Assembly (NCBI GenBank): GCA_032251145.1
Contig: JAVVER010000056.1
Location: forward strand, 1-20,780
Direction: 5' to 3'
DNA: 20,780 nt
Source: BRH-c54 sp032251145
GTDB lineage: Bacteria; Bacteroidota; Bacteroidia; Flavobacteriales_E; Vicingaceae
Shown here: positions 1 to 6,271 of the stretch, piece by piece
Layout of the letters: each line of letters begins with the position of its first letter
How positions within the stretch are numbered: the stretch's first letter is position 1
The notes under the pieces: generated by a model
Told to the model about the DNA's origin: nothing
The model's database searches: none
Seen by the model: the letters and a program-made list of their open reading frames with translations, nothing else
Position numbers and translations under genes: made by a program

Positions 1-277
1 TTTTGTTGCTAACAAAGAATTGTGAAAGGTTTCGAACACTTATGGCGTGGACGCTGGCGGGAGCGGTGTTTCCAATTTATAGAAACAAACCAACCCGTTC
101 ATTTACGTCATTCTCGAAATTTTGGAGTGCAACGGAAAAATTATCGGGAATCTTTTTAATGACAACTACGGACTTTTTTACAGTTTTTAAAAGTAGTCTT
201 TTATTATTTATCACTTTACCACCAGCGTGGACGCTGGCGGCAGCGGGGAGCATCTACTCGATTACAAGCTGTTTTTT
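1..277. other. Gene-free segment downstream of the UDG-PIN gene
   Basis: No convincing gene is seen here. Besides the GC-rich repeats, positions 106-156 start with CGTCATTCTCG and end with TTATCGGGAATCTTTT. This is reminiscent of the degenerate interspersed repeats scattered between genes in many Bacteroidota genomes. That assignment is an impression from sequence pattern, not a search result. A long open frame across this stretch on the plus strand is antisense to the UDG-PIN gene further on and has low-complexity hydrophobic content, so it is not called as a gene. Confidence 0.4.
44..246. repeat. Pair of GC-rich 23-bp direct repeats
   Basis: Two near-identical GC-rich blocks lie 180 bp apart, at 44-66 and 224-246. 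They share the exact 16-mer GCGTGGACGCTGGCGG, then one mismatch, then AGCGG. The second copy is extended to the left so that 219-228 and 231-240 form an inverted repeat (arms of 10 bp with one G.U pair in minus-strand RNA, centre 2 nt). The blocks stand out sharply from the AT-rich surroundings. They resemble short interspersed palindromic repeats rather than coding DNA; their identity is not recognised. The second copy starts about 40 bp past the stop of the UDG-PIN gene and could act as a 3' stem-loop for that transcript, although no U-run follows. Confidence 0.7.
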
Positions 278-1345
278 TTATTTCTGTTTCAAAAAGTCTT
301 TTAATTTAATTGTTGTCAGATTCAGCCCTTTTGATTTGATTTGCAACCCATTGTCAGATGTCAACATTATAGGGTTTTCATCTGTATATTTTAATGCTAC
401 TGATAAAATAAAGTTGTCAGGAGACCTTTTGTTAAAATCATTTGGCAACAAGCTCAAGTCGGCAGTCTCCATCTTAATTTTTCTTGTATCGATACTGTTA
501 TTAATATTTCTTAATGCAGTTTGGACATTTTTTGTTTGTTTATCTGTCAATTTCGCAGACACCTTTAAATTGTCTAATTCGTCAATGACCTTTGCTGATA
601 ATACAATTTGATATTGCTTGTCAACTTTTGAAATTATGTCTGGAAAATCAACAAACACATTTGTGTCTATGATGTAAATATTTTCCTTGCCTTTAATTAT
701 CTCCTTTTTTGGTTTATCAAATTTTGAAAGGTCAATTTTACCAATCACTTTCACTCCTGGATTGATTATTGACTTAGCTTTATTTAATATTTCTTTTTCA
801 ATATAATTTGAAGTCCATAAGTTATTCCATTCTTCTTCGTTGCCATTTTTGGCATTTTTTGAAGGATGTAGCAAGACATTATCATATTTATATTCTGAAT
901 AATATTTTTCAAAATAACTACGTGTTTTACCCCGCCCTAAAAGAATAATGTTTTTGGCTTTACCAAGTGCTTCAGAATTTTCTGATTTTGTTTCGAGAAT
1001 AGTTTTTTCTAATTCATCAACCTTTAACTTAGATAATAATTTGTTGCTTACATTTATAAAACCAATCCCTTTGGTCAGAAGTAAATCAAAGAACATCACT
1101 TTTGGGTTTTTATAATCTGCTCTAATTTGTTCTTCATTCAATCCAAGTGATGTAGTAACTAAATTGCCACAGCAGTTATCTTGAAAAAATTCGTAATGTG
1201 AATTTTTGCAGAAAGCGACTCCATTAGCACCTTTTGGATAAGGATCTTGACCTACTATTAAAAAATCAATTGTTTGTTTCTGTTTTATTAGGTCTTGATA
1301 TTGCTCAACAAATGAGGGGTTATTATGTCCAGAATTATACTCCAT
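278..1345 (-). CDS. Uracil-DNA glycosylase-like / PIN nuclease fusion protein
   Basis: A 355-aa protein with two recognisable halves. Residues ~25-185 look like a divergent family-1 uracil-DNA glycosylase: motif GQDPYP (32-37, catalytic-type Asp34 and thymine-excluding Tyr36), VAF (43-45, uracil-stacking Phe), GFINVSN (95-101, Asn98 in the place of the uracil-reading Asn), and HPSKNAKN (160-167, catalytic-type His160). The usual HPSPLS leucine that inserts into DNA is not conserved. Residues ~222-355 look like a PIN domain: IIDTN (Asp227), VIDELD (Glu256), SPDNFIL (Asp310), TSDNG (Asp331), so all four metal-binding acids are present. A Lys-rich linker joins them. The ATG lies inside the end of the upstream 85-aa gene (11-bp overlap), which implies translational coupling. 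Base removal coupled to nucleic-acid cleavage, in repair or phage defence, is an inference. Domain calls are fairly firm for PIN and for the UDG superfamily; activity is unproven. Confidence 0.85.
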   Translation of the reverse strand: MEYNSGHNNPSFVEQYQDLIKQKQTIDFLIVGQDPYPKGANGVAFCKNSHYEFFQDNCCGNLVTTSLGLNEEQIRADYKNPKVMFFDLLLTKGIGFINVSNKLLSKLKVDELEKTILETKSENSEALGKAKNIILLGRGKTRSYFEKYYSEYKYDNVLLHPSKNAKNGNEEEWNNLWTSNYIEKEILNKAKSIINPGVKVIGKIDLSKFDKPKKEIIKGKENIYIIDTNVFVDFPDIISKVDKQYQIVLSAKVIDELDNLKVSAKLTDKQTKNVQTALRNINNSIDTRKIKMETADLSLLPNDFNKRSPDNFILSVALKYTDENPIMLTSDNGLQIKSKGLNLTTIKLKDFLKQK

Positions 1346-1592
1346 AATACTTTTCTAATTCTTCAAGTGGATAAATGTAAATCGTTGAAAACCCACCAAA
1401 GTCCGGAGTTGAAGAGTGAATGTTAAACCCTAATTTATTGAGATCCTGTCCTTCACTACCATTTGCGTTATTGTTGTTAGGTTCAATATTGTGTTTCTTT
1501 TTAAATGTCCAAACAGACATAAAATCTACTCCATCTATTTTGTAATGTCCGTTGCTAATGTATTCTTTACTGTTTTTATCAAAGTTTGCCAT
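1335..1592 (-). CDS. Small protein overlapping the UDG-PIN gene, unknown function
   Basis: An 85-aa soluble, polar protein with no signal peptide or membrane segment. It starts MANFDKNSKEYIS, has an Asn-rich run (NNNNAN, about residues 39-44) in the middle, and ends in an aromatic stretch (IYIYPLEELEKYYGV). The family is not recognised. Its last codons overlap the ATG of the UDG-PIN gene by 11 bp in another frame, so the two are almost certainly co-translated and may work together. A frameshifted N-terminal part of the fusion is a less likely alternative, because the downstream protein already holds a complete glycosylase core. The only good promoter-like element lies about 120 bp upstream, before a stem-loop leader. 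Confidence 0.7.
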   Translation of the reverse strand: MANFDKNSKEYISNGHYKIDGVDFMSVWTFKKKHNIEPNNNNANGSEGQDLNKLGFNIHSSTPDFGGFSTIYIYPLEELEKYYGV

Positions 1593-1621
1593 CTTATTTA
1601 TGTTTTTATTAATTGCTTACC

Positions 1622-1684
1622 AACACCCAGCTATACGCTATTTAACAATTCTATAGCGTTTATTTTCCATACATAGGAGGTGTT
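1622..1684 (-). promoter_or_regulatory. Structured leader stem-loop before the 85-aa/UDG-PIN operon
   Basis: Nested inverted repeats: ACGCTAT (1635-1641) with ATAGCGT (1653-1659), CTAT (1631-1634) with ATAG (1673-1676), and AACACC (1622-1627) with GGTGTT (1679-1684). Together they make one long interrupted hairpin. It falls inside the predicted 5' leader of the minus-strand transcript, between the TATATTTG element and the ATG at 1592. It could be a cis-acting RNA structure, an operator, or an interspersed repeat that happens to lie here. Confidence 0.5.
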
Positions 1685-1710
1685 TTTTGTTTTTGTTAAA
1701 AATTACTTTC

Positions 1711-1718
1711 CAAATATA
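1711..1718 (-). promoter_or_regulatory. Bacteroidota -7 promoter element before the 85-aa/UDG-PIN operon
   Basis: Read on the minus strand this is TATATTTG, a full match to TAnnTTTG. It would start a transcript near 1704 with a leader of about 110 nt. No clear -33 TTG was found at ideal spacing, so this rests on the -7 element and position only. Confidence 0.45.
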
Positions 1719-1740
1719 CAATTAATATGTAAACCCAAGC

Positions 1741-2580
1741 CTATGTTTTCAAAATACCATACAATTGTTCCAACTCTTGTTTTTTATCCAAATAACCCAA
1801 ATTATCGTAAGTAAATACCAGGTGTTGAATTAAGCGTTGAATAATGGTAAGATTGTCGCAAGGTATGTAATAACTCGCTTTTGGACTTAATTTTAGTTGA
1901 GCTAAAAAATTATCAATATCGTATTTGCTAAAAATGGTTCCTTTGTTAAACAGATTGATGTAGAACAATATATCGTTAGGTTTTTCGGAGTAGGCTAGTA
2001 CAAAATGTGCTGGAACATTTACACCGAAAATTGGTATGTTTAATGATTTGCAGACAGAGATATACAAAATTCCTAACGTAATGGGATTTCCTGATTTGGA
2101 TTCTACCACATTATTAATAAAGGAATTTTTAGGTGAGTTAATGTTTTTGGTGTTTCCATGAAAGCCATGAATTTCAAAAAAAATTCTATTCAACACATTT
2201 ACTTGTTCTAACGCAGTAAGATTTTCATTTAATTCTAACCAAGTATCTTGTTTTAACTGATTAATGGTTTTATGAATTAATTCCTCATCAATATCAGGGT
2301 ATTGGTATTTAGCGACAATAATAGCACCTTGAATTAAATCTTGTTCAGGAGCATTTTTCCAATCGGTGAGGGCTTTTTTTACCTCTTCAAACTGTAAATG
2401 ATGGATGATGTTTTCTATTCTTTCTTGGCGAAGCACATCTAAAGAGGTTTCCCAAGCATCTTCCAAATAAGGAATAACATCATTTCCTATAGAAATAATT
2501 TTATTTTTGATTTCATCAAAAACAGCATTATCTGGGTCGTCCAATAATTCTATTAGTGCTTTTAACTCTTTGTCTGACAT
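1741..2580 (-). CDS. SirB1/transglutaminase-like family protein
   Basis: A 279-aa cytoplasmic protein. The first ~130 residues are helical and charged, with a HEAT-like look. The second half carries the SirB1 (transglutaminase-like core 2) signature: NSFINNVVESKSGNPITLGI (152-171), then NIPIFGVNVPAHFVLAY (181-197) with the conserved His192. Serine or threonine rather than an obvious nucleophilic cysteine sits in the NPITLG segment, as is usual in this family, so protease or transglutaminase activity should not be assumed. The function of the family is poorly known. The phosphorylase gene upstream ends 54 bp before it on the same strand, so the two may be co-transcribed, but a promoter-like TAAATTTG also sits directly before the ATG. 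Confidence 0.85.
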   Translation of the reverse strand: MSDKELKALIELLDDPDNAVFDEIKNKIISIGNDVIPYLEDAWETSLDVLRQERIENIIHHLQFEEVKKALTDWKNAPEQDLIQGAIIVAKYQYPDIDEELIHKTINQLKQDTWLELNENLTALEQVNVLNRIFFEIHGFHGNTKNINSPKNSFINNVVESKSGNPITLGILYISVCKSLNIPIFGVNVPAHFVLAYSEKPNDILFYINLFNKGTIFSKYDIDNFLAQLKLSPKASYYIPCDNLTIIQRLIQHLVFTYDNLGYLDKKQELEQLYGILKT

Positions 2581-2584
2581 GTTT

Positions 2585-2592
2585 CAAATTTA
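2585..2592 (-). promoter_or_regulatory. Possible -7 element abutting the SirB1-like start
   Basis: On the minus strand TAAATTTG ends 4 nt before the ATG at 2580. If it is a real -7 element, the transcript would be leaderless. Random matches are common in DNA this AT-rich, so it is only a candidate. Confidence 0.25.
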
Positions 2593-2634
2593 CGTCAGCA
2601 CTTAAAGTTTGTGAGTTGATTAAACAATAACTTA

Positions 2635-3513
2635 TTAACTCAATTCTGTTAATTTGGATAAAGTAAGCTCTATTAGCTTTTTAAGAGCAGGTTTGTAATC
2701 CTTACTAAACTCTTTTGCAAATCTGTTAGCAACAGCTACACAAACAGTGCAGGAGTTATGTCCCATTGCTCTAGATAGTCCGTAAAGTGCTGAAGTTTCC
2801 ATTTCAAAATTTACAATTTGGTGGTTATTGTAGTTGAATTGGTTTAATTTTTCATTTAATTGTTTTTCTTTTAGTGGAATTCTAAGCATTCTGCCTTGCG
2901 GACCATAAAAACCAGGGGCAGTAGCTGTAATTCCAACATGGCAATCGTTCTTAAACAAATCTAACAGTTTGTCTGATGCTTTTACAAAATAAGGCTGAGC
3001 AAAAGTTTTTGCATAGTTGGTTTGCTTGTAAAAAGCGGTTAGCAGTTGGTTTTCTTCTTCAGTGTGTTCAAATTCATAAAAGTTCATTAATCCATCCAAT
3101 CCAAGACCAAAAGAGGAAGCCAAAAAACTATTTACAGGAATTTCTTTTTGCATGGCCCCACAAGTTCCTATTCTTATAATGTTCAAGGATTTTTTCTCCG
3201 TTTTTATGGTTCGGTTTTCTAAGTCTATGTTTACTAAAGCATCCAATTCATTTAAAACAATATCAATGTTGTCCGTTCCCATCCCTGTTGACATTACTGT
3301 AATCGGTGTATTGTTAAGTACGCCAGTATGGGTAACAATTTCTCTGTTGCTTACTTTGTGGTCTATTCTGTCAAAATAATTGGAAATGACTTCAACTCTT
3401 CCAGGGTCGCCAACAACAATAACATTATTGGCTAATTGTTCTGGATGAAGTTTTAGATGATAAATACTATTGTCTGATTGTAAAACTAATTCTGAAGGTT
3501 CTATTTTATGCAT
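2635..3513 (-). CDS. Uridine phosphorylase-family nucleoside phosphorylase
   Basis: A 292-aa enzyme of the PNP/UDP phosphorylase family, expected to split a nucleoside with phosphate into base and ribose-1-phosphate for salvage in the cytoplasm. Seen: phosphate-binding GDPGRV (35-40), STGMGTDN (75-82), RIGTCG (114-119), the substrate-loop-like segment GITATAPGFYGPQGR (194-208), and FEMET (236-240) for ribose binding. The tyrosine/glutamine-containing loop and the FEMET motif favour uridine-type over purine-type enzymes; exact substrate preference cannot be read. The ATG at 3513 is chosen over an upstream in-frame TTG at 3558, because the extra 15 residues include a poly-G-encoded stretch and do not look like family sequence. 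Confidence 0.88.
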   Translation of the reverse strand: MHKIEPSELVLQSDNSIYHLKLHPEQLANNVIVVGDPGRVEVISNYFDRIDHKVSNREIVTHTGVLNNTPITVMSTGMGTDNIDIVLNELDALVNIDLENRTIKTEKKSLNIIRIGTCGAMQKEIPVNSFLASSFGLGLDGLMNFYEFEHTEEENQLLTAFYKQTNYAKTFAQPYFVKASDKLLDLFKNDCHVGITATAPGFYGPQGRMLRIPLKEKQLNEKLNQFNYNNHQIVNFEMETSALYGLSRAMGHNSCTVCVAVANRFAKEFSKDYKPALKKLIELTLSKLTELS

Positions 3514-3616
3514 ATCGGTAAGCTTTAAAAAGTGAAGTTGTTTAACACCCCCCCTCAATAAACTAAAAAATAATTCATTTTCATTGTTTTAATTGAACTT
3601 TAAACAACTTCAACAA

Positions 3617-3651
3617 AAAAAGACATTAATTTTCAAAATTAATGTCTTTTT
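3617..3651 (-). terminator. Terminator downstream of the bTHX gene
   Basis: A perfect inverted repeat with 17-bp arms around a single central base (C at 3634). The arms run from A-rich to T-rich, giving a T-run on either strand. It lies 30 bp past the bTHX stop and before the phosphorylase start, so it most likely ends the bTHX transcript. Confidence 0.85.
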
Positions 3652-3680
3652 AAAGTTAAATTATAGTTGACTGACAGTTA

Positions 3681-4010
3681 TTATTTTTTGTCAGCAGCTT
3701 TTTTTGTGGTAGTTTTTTTAGCAGCAGTACTTGTTGAAGCTTTTTTTGCTGTAGTAGTTTTCTTTGCAGTAGTTTTCTTTGCAGTAGTTTTGGTAGTTGC
3801 TTTTTTCTCAGTTGTTTTCTTAGCGGCAGCAGATTTTTTAGGCTTTTCTTCCTTAGTTGCTTCATCAGCTTTAACCGTTTTTTTAGCTGAAGCCTTTTTA
3901 GCAGCAGCTATAGCCGCAAAAGTATTACTAGAATTTTTTCTTTTTCGAGTATTTCCGTAGCTTCCTGCAAAAATTTTTCCTCTTTTTGTTTTAAGATCAC
4001 CTTTTCCCAT
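3681..4010 (-). CDS. Ribosomal protein bTHX with long Lys/Ala/Thr-rich tail
   Basis: A 109-aa very basic protein. Residues 1-25 (starting MGKGDLKTKRGKIFAGSYGN) match the small 30S-subunit protein bTHX, which in Thermus is about 26 residues long and sits in the head of the small subunit. Residues ~26-109 are low-complexity repeats of AKK, TTAKK and similar, like histone-H1-type tails, and may bind RNA or DNA. The encoding DNA has a tandem 15-bp repeat at 3756-3785 (unit AGTTTTCTTTGCAGT), so tail length is probably variable. Longer THX forms are seen in Bacteroidota; the role of this tail is not known to me. Confidence 0.85.
   Translation of the reverse strand: MGKGDLKTKRGKIFAGSYGNTRKRKNSSNTFAAIAAAKKASAKKTVKADEATKEEKPKKSAAAKKTTEKKATTKTTAKKTTAKKTTTAKKASTSTAAKKTTTKKAADKK
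3756..3785. repeat. Tandem 15-bp repeat in the bTHX tail
   Basis: Two exact consecutive copies of AGTTTTCTTTGCAGT, followed by the first 6 bases of a third. In frame they encode repeats of the Thr/Ala/Lys tail. This is a likely slippage site giving tail-length variation. Confidence 0.8.
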
Positions 4011-4052
4011 ACCTTGTAATTTTATTTCGTTAGTACTAAATTAAGAATCAAG

Positions 4053-4060
4053 CAAATCTA
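4053..4060 (-). promoter_or_regulatory. -7 promoter element for bTHX
   Basis: On the minus strand TAGATTTG followed by C is a full match to the Bacteroidota -7 consensus. It lies 43 bp before the ATG at 4010, a normal leader length for a ribosomal protein gene. Confidence 0.55.
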
Positions 4061-4181
4061 AAAAAAATATTCCATAATTCATAATCAAAAATTACTAAAT
4101 TGTGGTCATTATGAGTTTTCTAAATGAATTTTTTAGGGTTAAAATCTTAGTCTAACAAAGGGCTTTAACGATAATTATAGC

Positions 4182-4189
4182 TACTTTTG
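4182..4189 (+). promoter_or_regulatory. -7 promoter element for the M32 carboxypeptidase
   Basis: TACTTTTG matches TAnnTTTG and ends 16 nt before the ATG at 4206. This predicts a short leader of about 10 nt. No clear -33 TTG is seen. Confidence 0.45.
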
Positions 4190-4205
4190 TTTAAAATGTT
4201 TTTTT

Positions 4206-5723
4206 ATGAAGAATTATGAAGATTATGTAAATCATTTGGCAAAAATAGCCGATGTAGGAAATAGTATTGCTGTTTTAAGTTGGGATCAGGAAGTGATGAT
4301 GCCACCAAAAGGGGCAGAAAAAAGAGCTCAACAAATCTCTACTTTAGCAGGAATTCACCATAAATTAAGTGCACAAGAAGACTTCGGGAAGCTGTTGCAG
4401 CAGTTGGTTAACGATACTTCGCTCAGCGATGAACAAAAAAGAAACGTTTCAGAATCGTTAACAGAATTTGAAAAGAACAATAAATACACCACGGCTTTTG
4501 TTCAGGAAATGAGTAAAACCGTTTCACAAGCTTTTCAGGCATGGAACAAAGCCAAAAAGGAAGATGATTTTAAACTTTTTGAACCTTACTTAGAAAAGTT
4601 AGTAAAGCTAAAAAGAGAAGAGTGCGAATTGTTGGGTTATGAAAATCATCCTTACGATGCATTAATTGATTTATACGAGCCGAAAACTACCGTTGCTGAG
4701 TTGGATGTTTTATTTGCCGATGTGAAAAATCAATTGGTAGATTTTGTAAAAAAAATTGCTGATGCTCCTCAGAATGAAGATGCTTTAATGCGTCAACATT
4801 ATCCAAAAGAAAAACAATTGGCATTTACGGAGCTTGTTTTAGAAAAAATGGGCTACGATTTTGAGGCGGGCAGACAAGATATTTCATCACATCCATTTTC
4901 TACAAGTTTTAGTCCCGAAGATTCTAGGGTAACTACCAGATTGAGTGAGGAGGATTTAAGTGAGATTTTGTGGAGCAGTATTCATGAAGGCGGACATGCT
5001 TTATATGAGCAGGGGTTGAAAGTAGAAAACTACGGACTTCCTGCTGGCACTTATTTATCGTTGGGAATGCACGAATCTCAATCTCGTTTGTGGGAAAATA
5101 ATGTAGGCAGAAGTCTTTCTTTCTGGAAATATTTTTATCCTAAATTACAAGAAGCTTTTCCTGATAATTTAAAGAATTACTCTGTGGTAGATTTTTACAA
5201 AGCCATGAACATTGTTAAGCCTTCTTTTATAAGAACAAATGCCGATGAACTGACGTATCATTTTCATGTGTTAATTCGTTACGAAATTGAAAAAGAATTG
5301 ATTTTAGGAAATATTGAAGTAAGTGATTTGCCTCGTGTGTGGAATGAAAAATACAAAGCCTATTTGAATATAGATGTTCCATCAGATTCAAAAGGAGTAT
5401 TGCAAGATATTCATTGGTCGCATGGTAGCTTTGGTTATTTTCCAACCTATTCGTTGGGTAGTTTTTATGCGGCACAATTTTTTCATAAAGCCCAAGAGCA
5501 AATTGAAAATTTAGAAGAAAAGATTGAGCAAGGAAATTATACGGAATTGTTAAATTGGTTAAGAACTAATATTCATCAACACGGAAGATTATACTCGGCA
5601 AGCGAATTGTGCGAAAGAGTTACCGGAGAAAAGCTTAACTTTACTTACTTTATGCAATATGCTAAAGCGAAATACGAAAAATTATACGCTTTACAAGCAA
5701 CAGAAAAATTAATCACCAACTAA
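4206..5723 (+). CDS. Carboxypeptidase Taq (M32) family metallopeptidase
   Basis: A 505-aa cytoplasmic zinc carboxypeptidase that removes C-terminal residues from peptides. Seen: zinc motif HEGGH (260-264), the third-ligand region HESQSRLWEN (289-298), IRTNADELTYHFHVLIRYE (342-360), and HWSHGSFGYFPTYSLGSF (403-420), all hallmarks of family M32. Length is typical (about 500 aa). The ATG is the first in frame and the N-terminus aligns with the usual helical start of the family. The lipoprotein gene follows after 11 bp, so the two probably form an operon. Confidence 0.95.
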   Translation: MKNYEDYVNHLAKIADVGNSIAVLSWDQEVMMPPKGAEKRAQQISTLAGIHHKLSAQEDFGKLLQQLVNDTSLSDEQKRNVSESLTEFEKNNKYTTAFVQEMSKTVSQAFQAWNKAKKEDDFKLFEPYLEKLVKLKREECELLGYENHPYDALIDLYEPKTTVAELDVLFADVKNQLVDFVKKIADAPQNEDALMRQHYPKEKQLAFTELVLEKMGYDFEAGRQDISSHPFSTSFSPEDSRVTTRLSEEDLSEILWSSIHEGGHALYEQGLKVENYGLPAGTYLSLGMHESQSRLWENNVGRSLSFWKYFYPKLQEAFPDNLKNYSVVDFYKAMNIVKPSFIRTNADELTYHFHVLIRYEIEKELILGNIEVSDLPRVWNEKYKAYLNIDVPSDSKGVLQDIHWSHGSFGYFPTYSLGSFYAAQFFHKAQEQIENLEEKIEQGNYTELLNWLRTNIHQHGRLYSASELCERVTGEKLNFTYFMQYAKAKYEKLYALQATEKLITN

Positions 5724-5734
5724 AACAATAAACT

Positions 5735-6163
5735 ATGAAAGCAGCATTAATAATAGCGGTTTCAATTCTTTTATTTTCTTGTAAAAACACCTCAAAACCA
5801 ATGGACACCAGTAAAAATGTACCCGACATTACAAAGCCAACTAACCTTACTAAAGGTAGTAAAAGTCAAGAAAATGTAATTTATGATATGATTGTAAGCT
5901 TTATTAGTAAAGGAGAAGGAATTGACCATGAGTTAAAAGATAAAGTGGATGCTAGAATTACATTGTTTAATAAAGAGAACAAAACTGATATTCAGCCAGA
6001 AATAGTAGGTTGGGGAAGAGAAGGCGAGAAAGATTATAACTTTGTGTTGAAAAACTTATCAACAGAAGTGCATAAGAAATTCGTTGCTGCAATGGAAGAG
6101 GAAGTAAAATCTACTGATATGGCTAATATTACATTTAATCAACCATCTGTTCATAAAAGATAA
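5735..6163 (+). CDS. Small lipoprotein, unknown function
   Basis: A 142-aa predicted lipoprotein. Residues 1-16 form a short signal peptide ending in the lipobox LFSC (lipidated Cys16). A Thr/Lys/Ser-rich linker of about 35 residues follows, then a charged mixed alpha/beta domain (about 48-135) that includes a GWGREGEKDYNF segment. No domain is recognised. No strongly acidic run follows the cysteine, so it may stay in the periplasm rather than reach the surface. It lies 11 bp after the M32 carboxypeptidase stop and is likely co-transcribed, which could mean a shared condition rather than a shared pathway. Confidence 0.75.
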   Translation: MKAALIIAVSILLFSCKNTSKPMDTSKNVPDITKPTNLTKGSKSQENVIYDMIVSFISKGEGIDHELKDKVDARITLFNKENKTDIQPEIVGWGREGEKDYNFVLKNLSTEVHKKFVAAMEEEVKSTDMANITFNQPSVHKR

Positions 6164-6171
6164 ATTTTTTA

Positions 6172-6202
6172 TTTGATAATTCAGTAACTTATCAGACCTT
6201 TG
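6172..6202 (+). promoter_or_regulatory. Possible pckA promoter
   Basis: TTTG at 6172-6175 is followed after 19 bp by GACCTTTG at 6195-6202, one base off TAnnTTTG. The spacing fits the -33/-7 layout of Bacteroidota promoters. It would give a leader of about 60 nt before the ATG at 6272. Confidence 0.4.
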
Positions 6203-6271
6203 TTCTATTGTTTTAATTTAAAAAAATAGAATCTAAAACACATCAAAGAAAGTCTAACAAAATCACACTTT

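Noticed and set aside
3..611. Long plus-strand open frame (202 codons)
   Set aside because: Antisense to the UDG-PIN gene over 278-611; its product is hydrophobic low-complexity sequence with no domain, and it spans intergenic repeats.
1621..1690. Integron attC-like site before the UDG-PIN operon
   Set aside because: TTTAACAATTC resembles an attC core, but it lies in the loop of the palindrome rather than at its end, and no matching GTTRRRY box was found at the correct place.
3656..3960. Other-frame open frames over the bTHX tail
   Set aside because: Shadows of the repetitive Lys/Ala/Thr tail; they give KKLLQ or FFAVV repeats with no independent start signals.
6177..6195. Weak hairpin TGATAA/TTATCA after the small lipoprotein
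   Set aside because: Only 6 AT-rich base pairs and no T-run follow, so it is not called as a terminator.
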